Below, piece by piece: positions 54,746-64,000 of a stretch of DNA of 64,000 nt (its first letter is position 1; each line of letters begins with the position of its first letter). Location: the NCBI GenBank assembly GCA_029204225.1, contig CM055106.1, positions 47,438,633-47,502,632 on the forward strand. The letters run 5' to 3'. The DNA is from Diphasiastrum complanatum (Eukaryota; Streptophyta; Lycopodiopsida; Lycopodiales; Lycopodiaceae). Both the position numbers and the translations under genes were made by a program. Below the pieces are notes generated by a model that was given only the letters and a program-made list of their open reading frames with translations, did not search any database and was not told the DNA's origin.

Positions 54746-55905
54746 TGGTTGGCTTCTATTTACAGTAAGTATTCCATTTTTGGTGATATTTGGATGTTTG
54801 ATCAAGTTCTAGCATGATTTTGCATTGCTTTGTTGATCAAATCTTACTAACCTTTGTTTTGTGAGTTGAACTTGTGGATCAAAAGCATATTTCAGGTCTA
54901 TTGAAGATCAGAGGCTGAAAAGAAACTATTTTGGATCAGATCATAACACCTAATCATTTGTGATTGTGAGGCTTGTGCATATTCAATACTAACAATGTTC
55001 TTTTCAATCCTATTGTTGACAATCTCCATTCTTGGATGAACACTCTCCTTAAGTGGATGAAACTTCTCCTTAAGTGGATGACAAATGCTCTTTTGAGTGA
55101 GTTGTAATTCTCCTAAAGGCTGAGCAAAGCTCCCATTTGGATGAAAGATCCCCTTTTTTGGGTGAACATATTGTAAGCTCCATTGTGAAGAGCATATTGT
55201 AAAGATTGTCATCAATTTTGGCATAAATTTTGGTGTACTTTGTTGAGCATGTAAGTAACTCTCCTTATGTAATTTGATTGGAGCATTTGCTGGAAGGTGT
55301 TAACCATTATGCAAGTGTGTTTTCAGGTTCTTAACAGGTTGAGGAACATTCTCATGTGAAGTGATCTTAGATCTACATCTAAACACCAAGATTTGACAAG
55401 ATAGTGAAGCTAGTCTTGTGATTCACTAAGTGTGCTCATTCATTCACCTCTAAATCTTGTATTTATCACTTGCTGGAGTTTATAAACTTTTAGAAGTGTG
55501 GTTTACATGTGGTTTTACAGGTTGAATCAATATCTTAGTGTGTTGATCATATGTTGATCAAGTTTGTTCATTACTAGGTAATCTTGGCATCCTAGTTTTG
55601 GGTATTTTCTAAGAATGCAAGTAACTCTTCACACCATAACTTGATTTGGTCACTTGCTGGAAAGTTTGAGAGCTTAAGCAAGAGTGTGTTCAGGTTGGTT
55701 TGATTTTGTAATCCATTCTTAGTGTGTGCAAAGTGTTGCATGTGTTTCAATCTTCCTTTCTATGCTTGGAAACCATCTAGGTTCAAGATAGAAGTGTTTT
55801 AGGGTCCTAAATCTTCATAGATCTCTTTATCTATCATTTGTTGAGAGAAAAGTGAGTGCTAAGTGCTTTAGGACAGAACCTAAAAGTTGAAGAAACATTA
55901 GAATC
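54746..55905 (+). other. Copia-5 leader with three decayed internal repeats
   Basis: 1.16 kb between primer site and gag ATG. Words CTCCTTAAGTGGATGA recur at 55,050-55,080. A TTGCTGGAA followed by a TTTTCAGGTT-like end recurs three times, the first word at about 55,281, 55,471 and 55,654 (190 and 183 bp apart). No long open frame on the plus strand. Confidence 0.7.
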
Positions 55906-58900
55906 ATGGCTTCCAATGGTGGGATCATGCTAGAGTCTAGTGAAAGGTTGAGTTCATCAAACTACTCTACTTGGAAAGTGAGGATGGAGTCCTTACTTGA
56001 GTTGAATGAACTCATGGACATAGTTGCAGAAATTGAAGAGAGACCTCTCACACTTCAAGAGCAACAAAGGTTTGATAAGAAGGCCAAAAGGGCTCTTCAT
56101 ATCATTAAAATGAATGTTACAAATGAACTTCTCAAGGAAGTTGGAAAGTGTCAAAGTGCAAGTGAGGCATGGAATGCCTTAAAGAAGCTCTTTGAATCAA
56201 AGTCCACATCTAGGGTATTGACCCTAAGGAGACAAATATTTTCTAGTAGGCAAAGAGAGGGTGAAAGTGCTCATGCATTTATCTTGAGAGTTAAGTCCCT
56301 AAGTGATGATTTAGCATGCATTGATGAGAACATAAAAGATGGTGAAATAGTCCAAGTTATGTTGAATGGTTTGCTAAATGAACATGCTAACCTTGTGCAA
56401 AGTTTTGCCATTCAAAGAGTCTTGCCAAGTGTGGTTGACTTGCAAGAAATCTTATTGGCTGAAGAACATAGGTTGCAATCAAAGCTTGATGGTGCATCCT
56501 TGCAAGGTGGAGGTGAAGAGGCTTTCTTCACAAAAGGCAAATTCAAGGGCAAAGGTAAAGGCAAAGGGAAATGGTCCAAAGGTGGTAACTTTGATCATGA
56601 TGATCACTCTTCCTCTTCCTCTTCTACTAAGAACAATAAGTCAAAGTTCAAGTGCTTTTATTGTGGGATAAAAGGTCATTTTGCAAATGAATGTTATAAG
56701 AAGAAAAGAGAGCAAGGAGAGAGGCAAGGAAATCTTACAATAGATGAGGAAGAACATAACACATGTGAATCACTTGTTATGACTTCAAGTTTGTTAGCCA
56801 ACATAGATGATAATGATCCTTGGTGGATTGATAGTGGAGCCTCATCTCACATGACAAGACATAAGGAATACTTTACATCCTTATTGTCTTATGAGGGAGA
56901 AGGTAACATCATCTACACTGCAAATGATGGTCAATGTGACATCAAAGGCATAGGCACTATTCCTATTTCCCTTTCAACAAATAGGAAAGCAAATCTTGAA
57001 AATGTTTTGTACATTCCTTCAATCACTAAGAATTTGCTTAGTGTAAGTCAAATGATTGACAAAGGACTTGATGTGGAGTTCATTGGAGATGCATGTTTGA
57101 TAAGTAAATGTGGATCCTTGATTGCTCAAGGTAGGAGGCATGGTAAACTTTTCAAGCTTGATGCATGTGTGATCTCTAATCATGAAGGATGTATGGCTAG
57201 GGAGCAATTGACAAACCAAGAAGTTTGGCACAAGAGGTTGGGCCATCCCAACTTCAAATCTTTGGAGGTAATGGCAAAGAAAGAGCTTGTTCTTGGTCTC
57301 CCTAAAAGTCTTGTTGCAAACAATAGTGTTTGTGAACATTGTGCCTTGTCCAAATCTCATAGACTTGCTTATTCTAGATCTACTTCTAGATCTAAAGAAG
57401 CTTTTCAACTTGTGCATTCTGATATTCATTCTTCTAGTACAACTAGCAATGGTGGGGCAAAGATGTATGCAACTTTCATTGATGACTTTAGTAGGTATAC
57501 TTGGATCTATCTTCTTAAAAGTAAGGATGAAGTGTTTGCTGCATTTGTCAAGTTCAAGAATGAAATGGAAAACCAATTCAATACAAAGATCAAATGCTTA
57601 AGATCTGATAATGGAGGGGAATACACCTCAAATAGGTTCAAAGACTTTTGTATAGCACATGGGATTAAGAGGGAGATGTCTAGTCCTAGGACTCCACAAC
57701 AGAATGGAGTGGCCGAGAGGAAGAATAGAACCCTTTGTGAATGTGCCAAGGCAATGAGACTACATGCTAATCTTGCTAAGTCTTTTTGGGGGGAAGCTTT
57801 AGCATGTGCTAACTATCTATGTAATAGATGGACAAGTGCTTCCTTGGATGGTAAAACTCCTCATGAGGTTCTTTATGGTAGAAGGCCGAGTGTCAAGCAT
57901 TGTAGGATCTTTGGATGTACATGTTTTGTCAATATCACACTTGATGATAGAACTAAAGAAGATCCTTCATCAAAGAAGGGTGTGTTTGTTGGCTATAGTG
58001 AAGTAAGCAAGGCTTACAAAGTGTACATTCCTTCTACAAAGAAAGTTGTCATAAGTAGGGATGTCATCTTTCATGAAGAGAATGTTTCCAATGTTGTTGA
58101 TGTTGATGTTGATGTGCCTACTAATCATCATGATGTGCAAGATGTCTTGGATGAAGATGGAGATGCCACTCCAAAGCAAACTTCAAGGAAGACTCAAAGG
58201 CAAAGGGCTAAGCCATCAAGGCTAACCTATGATGAAAAAGGAAAGCAAGTGGTGGACAACTCTAACTTTGCTTTTCTTACCTCTTTTGATGAACCAACTT
58301 GTATAGGTGAAGCAATTCAAAAGAAGGAATGGATCCAAGCCATGGATCATGAGCATCAAGCACTCATCAAAAGCAACACATGGAGGTTGGTAAAGCTTCC
58401 AAAGGACAAGAAGGCAATTGGTTGTAAGTGGATCTTCAAGATCAAGACAAATCAAGATGGATCAATCAACAAGTACAAGGCAAGGTTGGTGGCAAAGGGG
58501 TATGCTCAAGAATATGGTATTGACTATGATGAGACCTTTGCACCCGTGGCAAAGATGGTAACTATTCGAATCCTAATCTCTCTTGCAACTCTTTATGATT
58601 GGGATATGTGGCAAATGGATGTTACTAATGCCTTCTTGAATGGTGATCTTGAAGAAGATATTTACATGGAGCAACCCGAGGGCTATGTTTCACATGATGA
58701 GCCTAATCATGTGTGCTATCTCCAAAAGAGTTTGTATGGGCTAAAGCAAGCACCAAGGAGTTGGTATGCTAAGCTCAATTCCTTCTTACTTTCTCAAAAC
58801 TTTGTTATGAGTGAGTATGATCATTCTCTCTACTTTAGATTGAATGAAAATGATATCACTTTACTTTTGATCTATGTTGATGACATTATCTTAAGTGGTG

Positions 58901-59859
58901 GTAACAATCTAGATATAGATGAAATCAAGATGGCACTCAAAAGAGAGTTTGAAATTCAAGATCTTGGTAAACTTCATTATATCTTAGGAATAGAGATTAT
59001 TAGAACTTCTAAATCTACATTCATATGTCAAGAAAAGTATGTTAACTCTATTCTAAAAAGGTTTCATATGGAAGATTGTAAAGTTGTTTCTACTCCTATG
59101 GAATCAAATGTAAAGCTAACTACAAGAAGTAATGAAAGATCCTTCAAGGACATTACTCTCTATAGAAAGCTAATAGGATCTCTTATATGGTTAACCATCA
59201 CAAGACCTGATCTAAGCTTTGTGGTTGGTAAACTAAGTCAATTTATGCAAGATCCTAGTGAGGCTCATTGGAAGCTAGGAAAGAGAGTACTTAGATACAT
59301 CTCGGGATCTAGAGATTTTGGCATCTTGTATGGAGGTACTACACCTAACCTTTGTGGATTTTCAGATTCAGATTTTGCAGGTGATCAAATGGATAGGAAG
59401 TCAACAAGTGCCTTTGCAATCTATCTTGGAGATGGAGTGGTCTCATGGCTATCAAAGAAGCAACCAACTATCTCTCTATCTTCCACCGAAGCCGAGTACA
59501 AGGCATTAACAACATGCACCAAGGAGATTCTTTGGATCAAGAGGATGTTATTGGATCTTCACTTGCTGGAACCAGAGAAGACTCCAATCATACTTTGTGA
59601 TAACCTTTCAGCCCAAAGCTTGGCAAGCAATCCTGTTTTTCATGCAAGGAGCAAGCACATTGAGATTGCTCACCATTTTGTGAGAGATCAAGTCATTGCC
59701 AAAGAGGTGGAGCTTCAACATGTCTCTTCAAAGGAGTGTGTGGCTGATATCTTCACCAAACCATTGGGAAAGGACCTATATTTAATGCATAGATCTAATC
59801 TTGGAATGTGCTCAAAGACTATGTTGAAACTAGCATCCAATGTTGAAGAGGGAGTGTGA
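55906..59859 (+). CDS. Copia-5 gag-pol polyprotein (1317 aa)
   Basis: This single ORF encodes capsid, protease, integrase, RT and RNase H for a Ty1/copia life cycle in cytoplasmic particles and nuclear integration. Domains: UBN2-type gag (about 15-200); zinc knuckle CFYCGIKGHFANEC (C250, C253, H258, C263); protease IDSGASSHM (D309); GAG-pre-integrase HKRLGH; integrase core with D506 (HSDIH), D568 (RSDNGGEY) and E604 (NGVAERKN), spaced D-35-E; RT YVDDIILSG (D992, D993); RNase H DSDFAGD (D1154 region) and LSSTEAEYKAL. It ends KPLGKDLYLMHR and EEGV, with the TGA lying five bases inside the 3' LTR. ATG at 55,906; no stops or frameshifts. Confidence 0.97.
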   Translation: MASNGGIMLESSERLSSSNYSTWKVRMESLLELNELMDIVAEIEERPLTLQEQQRFDKKAKRALHIIKMNVTNELLKEVGKCQSASEAWNALKKLFESKSTSRVLTLRRQIFSSRQREGESAHAFILRVKSLSDDLACIDENIKDGEIVQVMLNGLLNEHANLVQSFAIQRVLPSVVDLQEILLAEEHRLQSKLDGASLQGGGEEAFFTKGKFKGKGKGKGKWSKGGNFDHDDHSSSSSSTKNNKSKFKCFYCGIKGHFANECYKKKREQGERQGNLTIDEEEHNTCESLVMTSSLLANIDDNDPWWIDSGASSHMTRHKEYFTSLLSYEGEGNIIYTANDGQCDIKGIGTIPISLSTNRKANLENVLYIPSITKNLLSVSQMIDKGLDVEFIGDACLISKCGSLIAQGRRHGKLFKLDACVISNHEGCMAREQLTNQEVWHKRLGHPNFKSLEVMAKKELVLGLPKSLVANNSVCEHCALSKSHRLAYSRSTSRSKEAFQLVHSDIHSSSTTSNGGAKMYATFIDDFSRYTWIYLLKSKDEVFAAFVKFKNEMENQFNTKIKCLRSDNGGEYTSNRFKDFCIAHGIKREMSSPRTPQQNGVAERKNRTLCECAKAMRLHANLAKSFWGEALACANYLCNRWTSASLDGKTPHEVLYGRRPSVKHCRIFGCTCFVNITLDDRTKEDPSSKKGVFVGYSEVSKAYKVYIPSTKKVVISRDVIFHEENVSNVVDVDVDVPTNHHDVQDVLDEDGDATPKQTSRKTQRQRAKPSRLTYDEKGKQVVDNSNFAFLTSFDEPTCIGEAIQKKEWIQAMDHEHQALIKSNTWRLVKLPKDKKAIGCKWIFKIKTNQDGSINKYKARLVAKGYAQEYGIDYDETFAPVAKMVTIRILISLATLYDWDMWQMDVTNAFLNGDLEEDIYMEQPEGYVSHDEPNHVCYLQKSLYGLKQAPRSWYAKLNSFLLSQNFVMSEYDHSLYFRLNENDITLLLIYVDDIILSGGNNLDIDEIKMALKREFEIQDLGKLHYILGIEIIRTSKSTFICQEKYVNSILKRFHMEDCKVVSTPMESNVKLTTRSNERSFKDITLYRKLIGSLIWLTITRPDLSFVVGKLSQFMQDPSEAHWKLGKRVLRYISGSRDFGILYGGTTPNLCGFSDSDFAGDQMDRKSTSAFAIYLGDGVVSWLSKKQPTISLSSTEAEYKALTTCTKEILWIKRMLLDLHLLEPEKTPIILCDNLSAQSLASNPVFHARSKHIEIAHHFVRDQVIAKEVELQHVSSKECVADIFTKPLGKDLYLMHRSNLGMCSKTMLKLASNVEEGV
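59844..59854 (+). promoter_or_regulatory. Copia-5 polypurine tract
   Basis: TGAAGAGGGAG immediately before the 3' LTR, the second-strand priming site. It overlaps the last codons of the polyprotein, and the related LTR at 14.4 kb has the same tract. Confidence 0.9.
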
Positions 59860-60509
59860 AAATTGTCAACATTTCCTAGCTAGTTTGAGGCCTAAATTGG
59901 CTAAAATTGTAAATAGTTTTGGTTCTGGAGTTTCACACGTGTGAACCAGGCCACAATGTTTTTATTTACTATATTTTTTCAGTATGATGAAGTGTCAAAC
60001 TTCATACCCTTCAAAATGAGACCATTTTGATGTATTTTGGTCATATAAGCCATTTTTAGCTATTTTTCCTATATAGGGAATATCTAGGGTCAAGTACCTT
60101 CTAGAGAGAGGAGAGAGAGTCATCTTCCTCATCCATAAATAGTAGGGAAGTCGTGGAAAACAGGTTGGAGAAACCTTTTGTATGCTTCATTGAGATCAAT
60201 AGATCATTGTCATTGTTTCTTCCTCCATTGAGAGCATTGTTGTGTGTATTGTCTTCAAGCTATTGTGTATGATCTTAGGTGCTTTCCAAAAGTGGTAGGC
60301 TGATGTATTATGGACTGTATAATGCTATTTTGGGCCGCACTTGATGTTTATGGAAGTTTCCATTTGTGATAAATGCTTTTTGATCAAGTTCTTTGCATTC
60401 TAGGTAGCATAGAATGTGTTGCCAATTCCTAGCTTATGTAGTTTGGAGTGCAAGCATTCAAGCCAATGATCTTGGAGTTTAGATCCACTTAGGATCTGTA
60501 TTTTTCACA
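59855..60509 (+). repeat. Copia-5 3' LTR
   Basis: 655 bp, matching the 5' LTR except for one visible G-to-A difference. The palindrome is at 59,932-59,945. The polyprotein stop codon is formed by its third to fifth bases. Confidence 0.95.
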
Positions 60510-60514
60510 ATTGT

Positions 60515-61605
60515 AAACCTTTTGCAATAGATTCCGAAGAACTTGCCTTAACAAAAATGCCCACCAAAACCTGAAAGACTAGCAAGAGAAAATGTTTTAA
60601 AAGCTCTATCACTGCTCTTTGCTGCCAAGTGAGAGATCTTCTTTAGGTAGTTGCGGTCGGTACGACACATCCTATTTTTCTAAATATGATGGGAAGTACT
60701 TCTCAAGGTAGCCTCTCCCAGTGACTAGCCTGCCCACAGCCAAATGCTCCCTAATACCTACTAAAAATGATTGTTAGGGAAGCCGAAAACCACAGAAAAG
60801 ACGGCTGCAGATCTGTGTAGAAATCCAACAACTGTCTCTCAGAACTAAAACACTAAATTGTTGCAGAACATGTCCATCTACTCACAATGTTCTTCTACCA
60901 AGACTTCCACCTTCTGCTTATGGTGTCAATAGGGCATCATGGCAACAAAAAGATCCAGAACCTAAAAAATTCTGATTCTCATAAAGAACATGATCAATTG
61001 AAGCAAGACTATGCAAACTTGATCAACTTAAACAAATATCAAAGAGAGATATTCAAATTGCTCAAACCCCTAATTTTCTAGCCCATCCACACGAACACAC
61101 ACAAAAAAATCCCAACTGAATTGTCTAAAAACTGCTATCTCTAATACTGCACCAAGAATCTGCTTTAGCAGTCACTCTATCCTGATTCCCAATGCCTTCT
61201 TAAGCTTGATCATGGAGACTAGGTGTTACAGTGAATCAAGTTTACTAGTTATGCCACGTCATACTGGATGTGATCCATGAGTAATTAATAACCTTGTGAG
61301 GCCCAGACACACTAATTGGAGTTAAGTACAAGGTTTGGGACTGAGAAGTTTTCACATGTGTGAAGCTGCAGCAAGTACAAAGGATCAAAAGAATGAATGA
61401 TTGCACATAAAACTAGCTTCTAATCCAAAAACAATGAGATGGAAAACATTGGCAAGCTAGTTAAGATCAAGGCAAGAGCATTCATCACCATATAAATTAC
61501 TTTACACATCAAATGCGTGAAATGAGAAGTTTTACTTGAAAGAGTACTTTTGTGAGGTACAAAGCCTCCTTATTTATACCAAACATGCAGATCATGCAGA
61601 GAGAG
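60515..61605. other. Flank of Copia-5 with little content
   Basis: No gene was recognised. 61,351-61,364 TTCACATGTGTGAA is the Copia LTR palindrome with one C-to-T change and may be the remnant of a related LTR (the surrounding 61,300-61,600 is AT-rich). Open frames are short. Confidence 0.5.
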
Positions 61606-62176
61606 ATAGAGGGAGGGTGGAGGTTAGCTCAAATGCACATTATACTTGCTAAAGGAGAAACATAAACTATTGAAACCAAAAAGCATGAACTTGAAAGCAA
61701 TTGAAAACAACAAGAGCAATAACAAGCATTGAATTGCAAATGAGGATGCTTCTCTTCCAAAATTGGTAGAGTTTCCTCCTCCTCATTAAGCATCCAAATA
61801 GTGTACAAATGGTGCCTTTTTATAAAATGGGGAAGGCCCTTGCCCTCAATCCTATTGGCTAATATTCACAATGATCCTATCCATTCATCTTGGATCCAAC
61901 TTCATCCAAGGGTCTACAAAAAGTACATTGGTAGTCACAAGATTCATGTGAGTCCCAATTTGAACCCAACTCTAAAAAGTAATCTCTAAGTTTTAAAATG
62001 ACTTTGGGCCTCTAGTTTTATTTTCATTCCAAGGCCCAAGTCAAGTTTATTTTATTTACAGCTTTACTTGCGTGCTCATTGGACCATGGGCTTACGGGCG
62101 CAGGATGTCATGCCCTCGCAACACATTTTATTGAATGATTTTATTTATTTACACTTTGTTGGGAATACCCCCAACA
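61606..62176 (-). repeat. Third copy of the Gypsy-A/B LTR
   Basis: Complete or nearly so on the minus strand: TGTTGGGGGTATTCCC at 62,176 and the CCTCTATCTCTCTCT end near 61,606, the same tract where Gypsy-B continues into its leader. No leader follows and no 4-6-bp direct repeat flanks it that I can see, so it is either a solo LTR with decayed duplication or a truncated copy. The TATA-like TTATAAAAAGG is at 61,818-61,828. Confidence 0.82.
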
Positions 62177-63960
62177 GGACCCACGGCCTGAAGTAGTGTC
62201 AGTCCCTCGGCACTCTGCCGATTTAGTAGAGCGTTTTCTTCGCCCACCTTTGCTGGATGAGGTAGGTGGTGACGTCCTCCATAAAGTTGAGGCGGTCCAA
62301 TTTCTTCAAGTCCTTTGGCATGTGAAGAGACTTGTGGGCCCCCCGCAGCCAATCTTGGTCGACCCATGTTTGGAATCGGCGTGTCCATGAATCACCCTGA
62401 AGCGCAGTTCGGTAATAGACACGAGCTATTGGCAGTTGATCTTCGATTTTGTCTGAAGGTAGCGCCTTATTAACATCAAAGAATATGGATGGGAGAAAAT
62501 TGTCCCATTTAGTTTCGATCCCGTCTGCCCTTGGTCCTGGCCTTCGGACCCTTGATCTTGTTGAAATCCCCCTGCTGCCTATTGGCTCTGGTCTTGGCTT
62601 GTACTGGCCTGTGCAGCGTCAAAAGTAGGTGGTGGTGAAATTACCACGGGGGTGGGTTGGGCCTGCGTTTCCATGAATTTCTGGCAGGCCTTGAGGGATT
62701 GCTTGGCCTGGGCGAGCTCGTGCGTTGCGCTTGTCCGATATTTGTTGAACTCTGCCTAGTAGCTGTTTAAGGTTTGGCTATAAACCTGCACTTGACGCCG
62801 TAGAAGATTCATTTTTTATTGAGAAAGCGGCCTTGAATCTGGTGCAGGTTGAGCTAACCAGACGAGTTTTTCTTCTTCTAGGGCTTTGACCTCCATCCCC
62901 AGGCGTGTATTCTCTGCTTCCAAAAGGTTTAGTTGCTCTTGGATGGGAGCAAGCCATTGGGACGCTTCAGATTGAAGCTCCCGCACCTTCGTGGATGCCT
63001 CAATCAGCGCTTTGGAGAGGCTTTGGATATAGTTGTTGAGTCCCTCCTCCTTCTGCTGCAGCTTAGTGCCCTGCTTGTTCATGTTGTTGAGCCAAAATCA
63101 GCTCTTGCTGCAGCTTGGTGAGATCTGCTCGCAACTGTGTGTTACTCGTCGCCAGATGTAGTACCCTGCTTTTCAGAATGGCTTTGGCCGCTAGCTCATC
63201 CACGATGTATTTCCCCAGAGTTTGGTACGTCGTCGTTAGATCTGTGGGAGCAGCCGGTACATTGGCACTGGCAGGGACTTGTGTTATATCGGCCTCAACA
63301 ACTTGTGGAGTACCGTCGTCATTGTGTTCTATTAGATTCTCATTGGACCTAATGCCATCTAGGGTTGTAGGATCAGTTCGATCTGGCAATGGTACAAACA
63401 CTGTTTTGACAAATGCGTCATCAAGCAATGGTTGGTTGCCCTCGGCAACCTTTGTTGGTGAAGCGGGTGGGGTTTGAGAAGCAAATGTGGAAATAGGGGT
63501 GAGGACGGTTTGTCCGAACGAGAGGATGGGAAGAACATAAGGGAACTAAAGGGTGGTGTGGAGTATGGAAGAAGGTGAGGATGGAGCAGAAAGGGTCTGG
63601 CATGGGGGTGAAAAATTGATGACTTGCATCCACGCCAGAGTGTCGAGAGACAATTGAGAATCAGAAGGATTGAATGGAATGGAAGCAACGGTGGCGGCAG
63701 GAGTGATAGAAGATGTGATGGTGATGGATGGAGTAGTGGATACTGGAAGAGAAATAGGAGTGGTATCAACAGAAGAAATGGGGATGGAGACAGAAATAGA
63801 TGTGGATGGAATAGGAAGAGAGGTAGCGACAACAGAAATCGGAGTGGGGGGTTGCATGGAAGAAGAAGTGGCGATTGTTGATGGGGTGGTTAGTGCGGGA
63901 GTGGACGTGCGTCTTCGGGTAGCAGGTGGAGATGTGGATGTAGAGGCAGTGCCACACATT
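62177..63960 (-). pseudogene. Broken Ser/Thr/Pro-rich and coiled-coil coding remnant
   Basis: On the minus strand, with three or more lesions. A Ser/Thr/Pro-rich part from MCGTASTSTSPP (63,959) ends at a TAG (63,546-63,548). The same frame continues through PLLDDAFVKTVFVPLPDRTDP and a coiled coil LRADLTKLQQELILAQQHE to 63,063. A frameshift leads to a second coiled coil (QEQLNLLEAENTRLGMEVKALEEEK, 63,082-62,816). Past further stops lies ETKWDNFLPSIFFDVNK, RVYYRTALQGDSWTRRFQTWV and NFMEDVTTYLIQQRWAKKTLY, ending at 62,220. I do not recognise the family. It may run beyond the window and could be a transposon-borne protein. Confidence 0.5.
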
Positions 63961-64000
63961 CGTTTGCTGGCCGTTGTGTTAATAACTGCAGGTTGGGAGG

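Larger units (their letters stand above)
54079..60509 (+). mobile_element. Copia-5: complete, apparently very young Ty1/copia retrotransposon
   Basis: 6,431 bp, flanked by the 5-bp target duplication ATTGT (54,074-54,078 and 60,510-60,514). Two 655-bp LTRs begin TGTGAAAATTG and end TTTTTCACA. By eye I find one difference between them (G in the 5' copy, A in the 3' copy, in TTTACTxTATTTTTTC near position 115 of the LTR). A tRNA-iMet-type primer site abuts the 5' LTR and a purine tract abuts the 3' LTR. The single 1317-codon polyprotein has every domain with catalytic residues. It inserted just 5' of the decayed non-LTR element. Nothing obvious prevents it from being active. Confidence 0.97.

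Noticed and set aside
61606..62176. Clean solo LTR with target duplication
   Set aside because: I could not find matching direct repeats at its two edges, so only an LTR copy is claimed.

Overview
This window is non-coding-rich plant nuclear DNA dominated by nested, mostly broken transposable elements. The lineages present are Ty1/copia and Ty3/gypsy elements with plant-type primer sites, a hAT transposon with BED and DUF659 domains, a non-LTR element, a tRNA-like SINE, and a nepenthesin-like aspartic protease gene. Together with long stretches of decayed repeats, they suggest a large-genome land plant. A fern or gymnosperm fits better than a compact angiosperm, but the species cannot be fixed from the sequence. 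Start codons were checked against the DNA, because several long open frames here begin only at TTG or GTG.

Layout. 0-2.5 kb: broken Copia-1 (+). 2.5-9 kb: Gypsy-1 (-), 3'-truncated, with primer site and 5' LTR. 9-10 kb: Copia-2 gag (-) and a telomere-like patch. 11.6-14.2 kb: Gypsy-A (+, LTR, leader, gag). 14.4-15.1 kb: 3' LTR of another Copia. 16.4-18 kb: the only convincing host gene, an intronless secreted aspartic protease (-). 15.5, 19.5 and 20.2 kb: three copies of an ~85-bp tRNA-like SINE, two with perfect 15-bp target duplications. 20.5-22.2 kb: short-motif, minisatellite and microsatellite DNA. 22.2-26.4 kb: possible retroelement leader with an unrecognised 252-codon ORF. 26.4-28.1 kb: inverted LTR piece and Copia gag/protease pieces. 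28.4-29.3 kb: unrecognised gene remnant. 30-34.2 kb: two decayed Gypsy elements in opposite orientations. 34.3-41.9 kb: Gypsy-C (LTR, primer site, repeat-rich leader, gag to integrase), cut off by the LTR of Gypsy-B (41.9-44.5 kb), which is itself cut by a hAT element (44.5-46.8 kb). 48.4-49.4 kb: Gypsy RNase H remnant (-). 50.2-54 kb: non-LTR element (-) with an insertion. 54,079-60,509: a structurally complete, apparently very young Copia element with a single 1317-codon polyprotein, near-identical 655-bp LTRs and a 5-bp target duplication. 61.6-62.2 kb: third copy of the Gypsy-A/B LTR. 62.2-64 kb: broken Ser/Thr/Pro-rich coiled-coil coding remnant (-).

Apart from the protease there is no pathway or operon logic. 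The history is one of insertion into insertion, followed by decay. Points that stand out are the micro-SINE, the tandem motif arrays in several Gypsy leaders, a UAG codon at the same gag position in two different Gypsy families, and the young Copia element.
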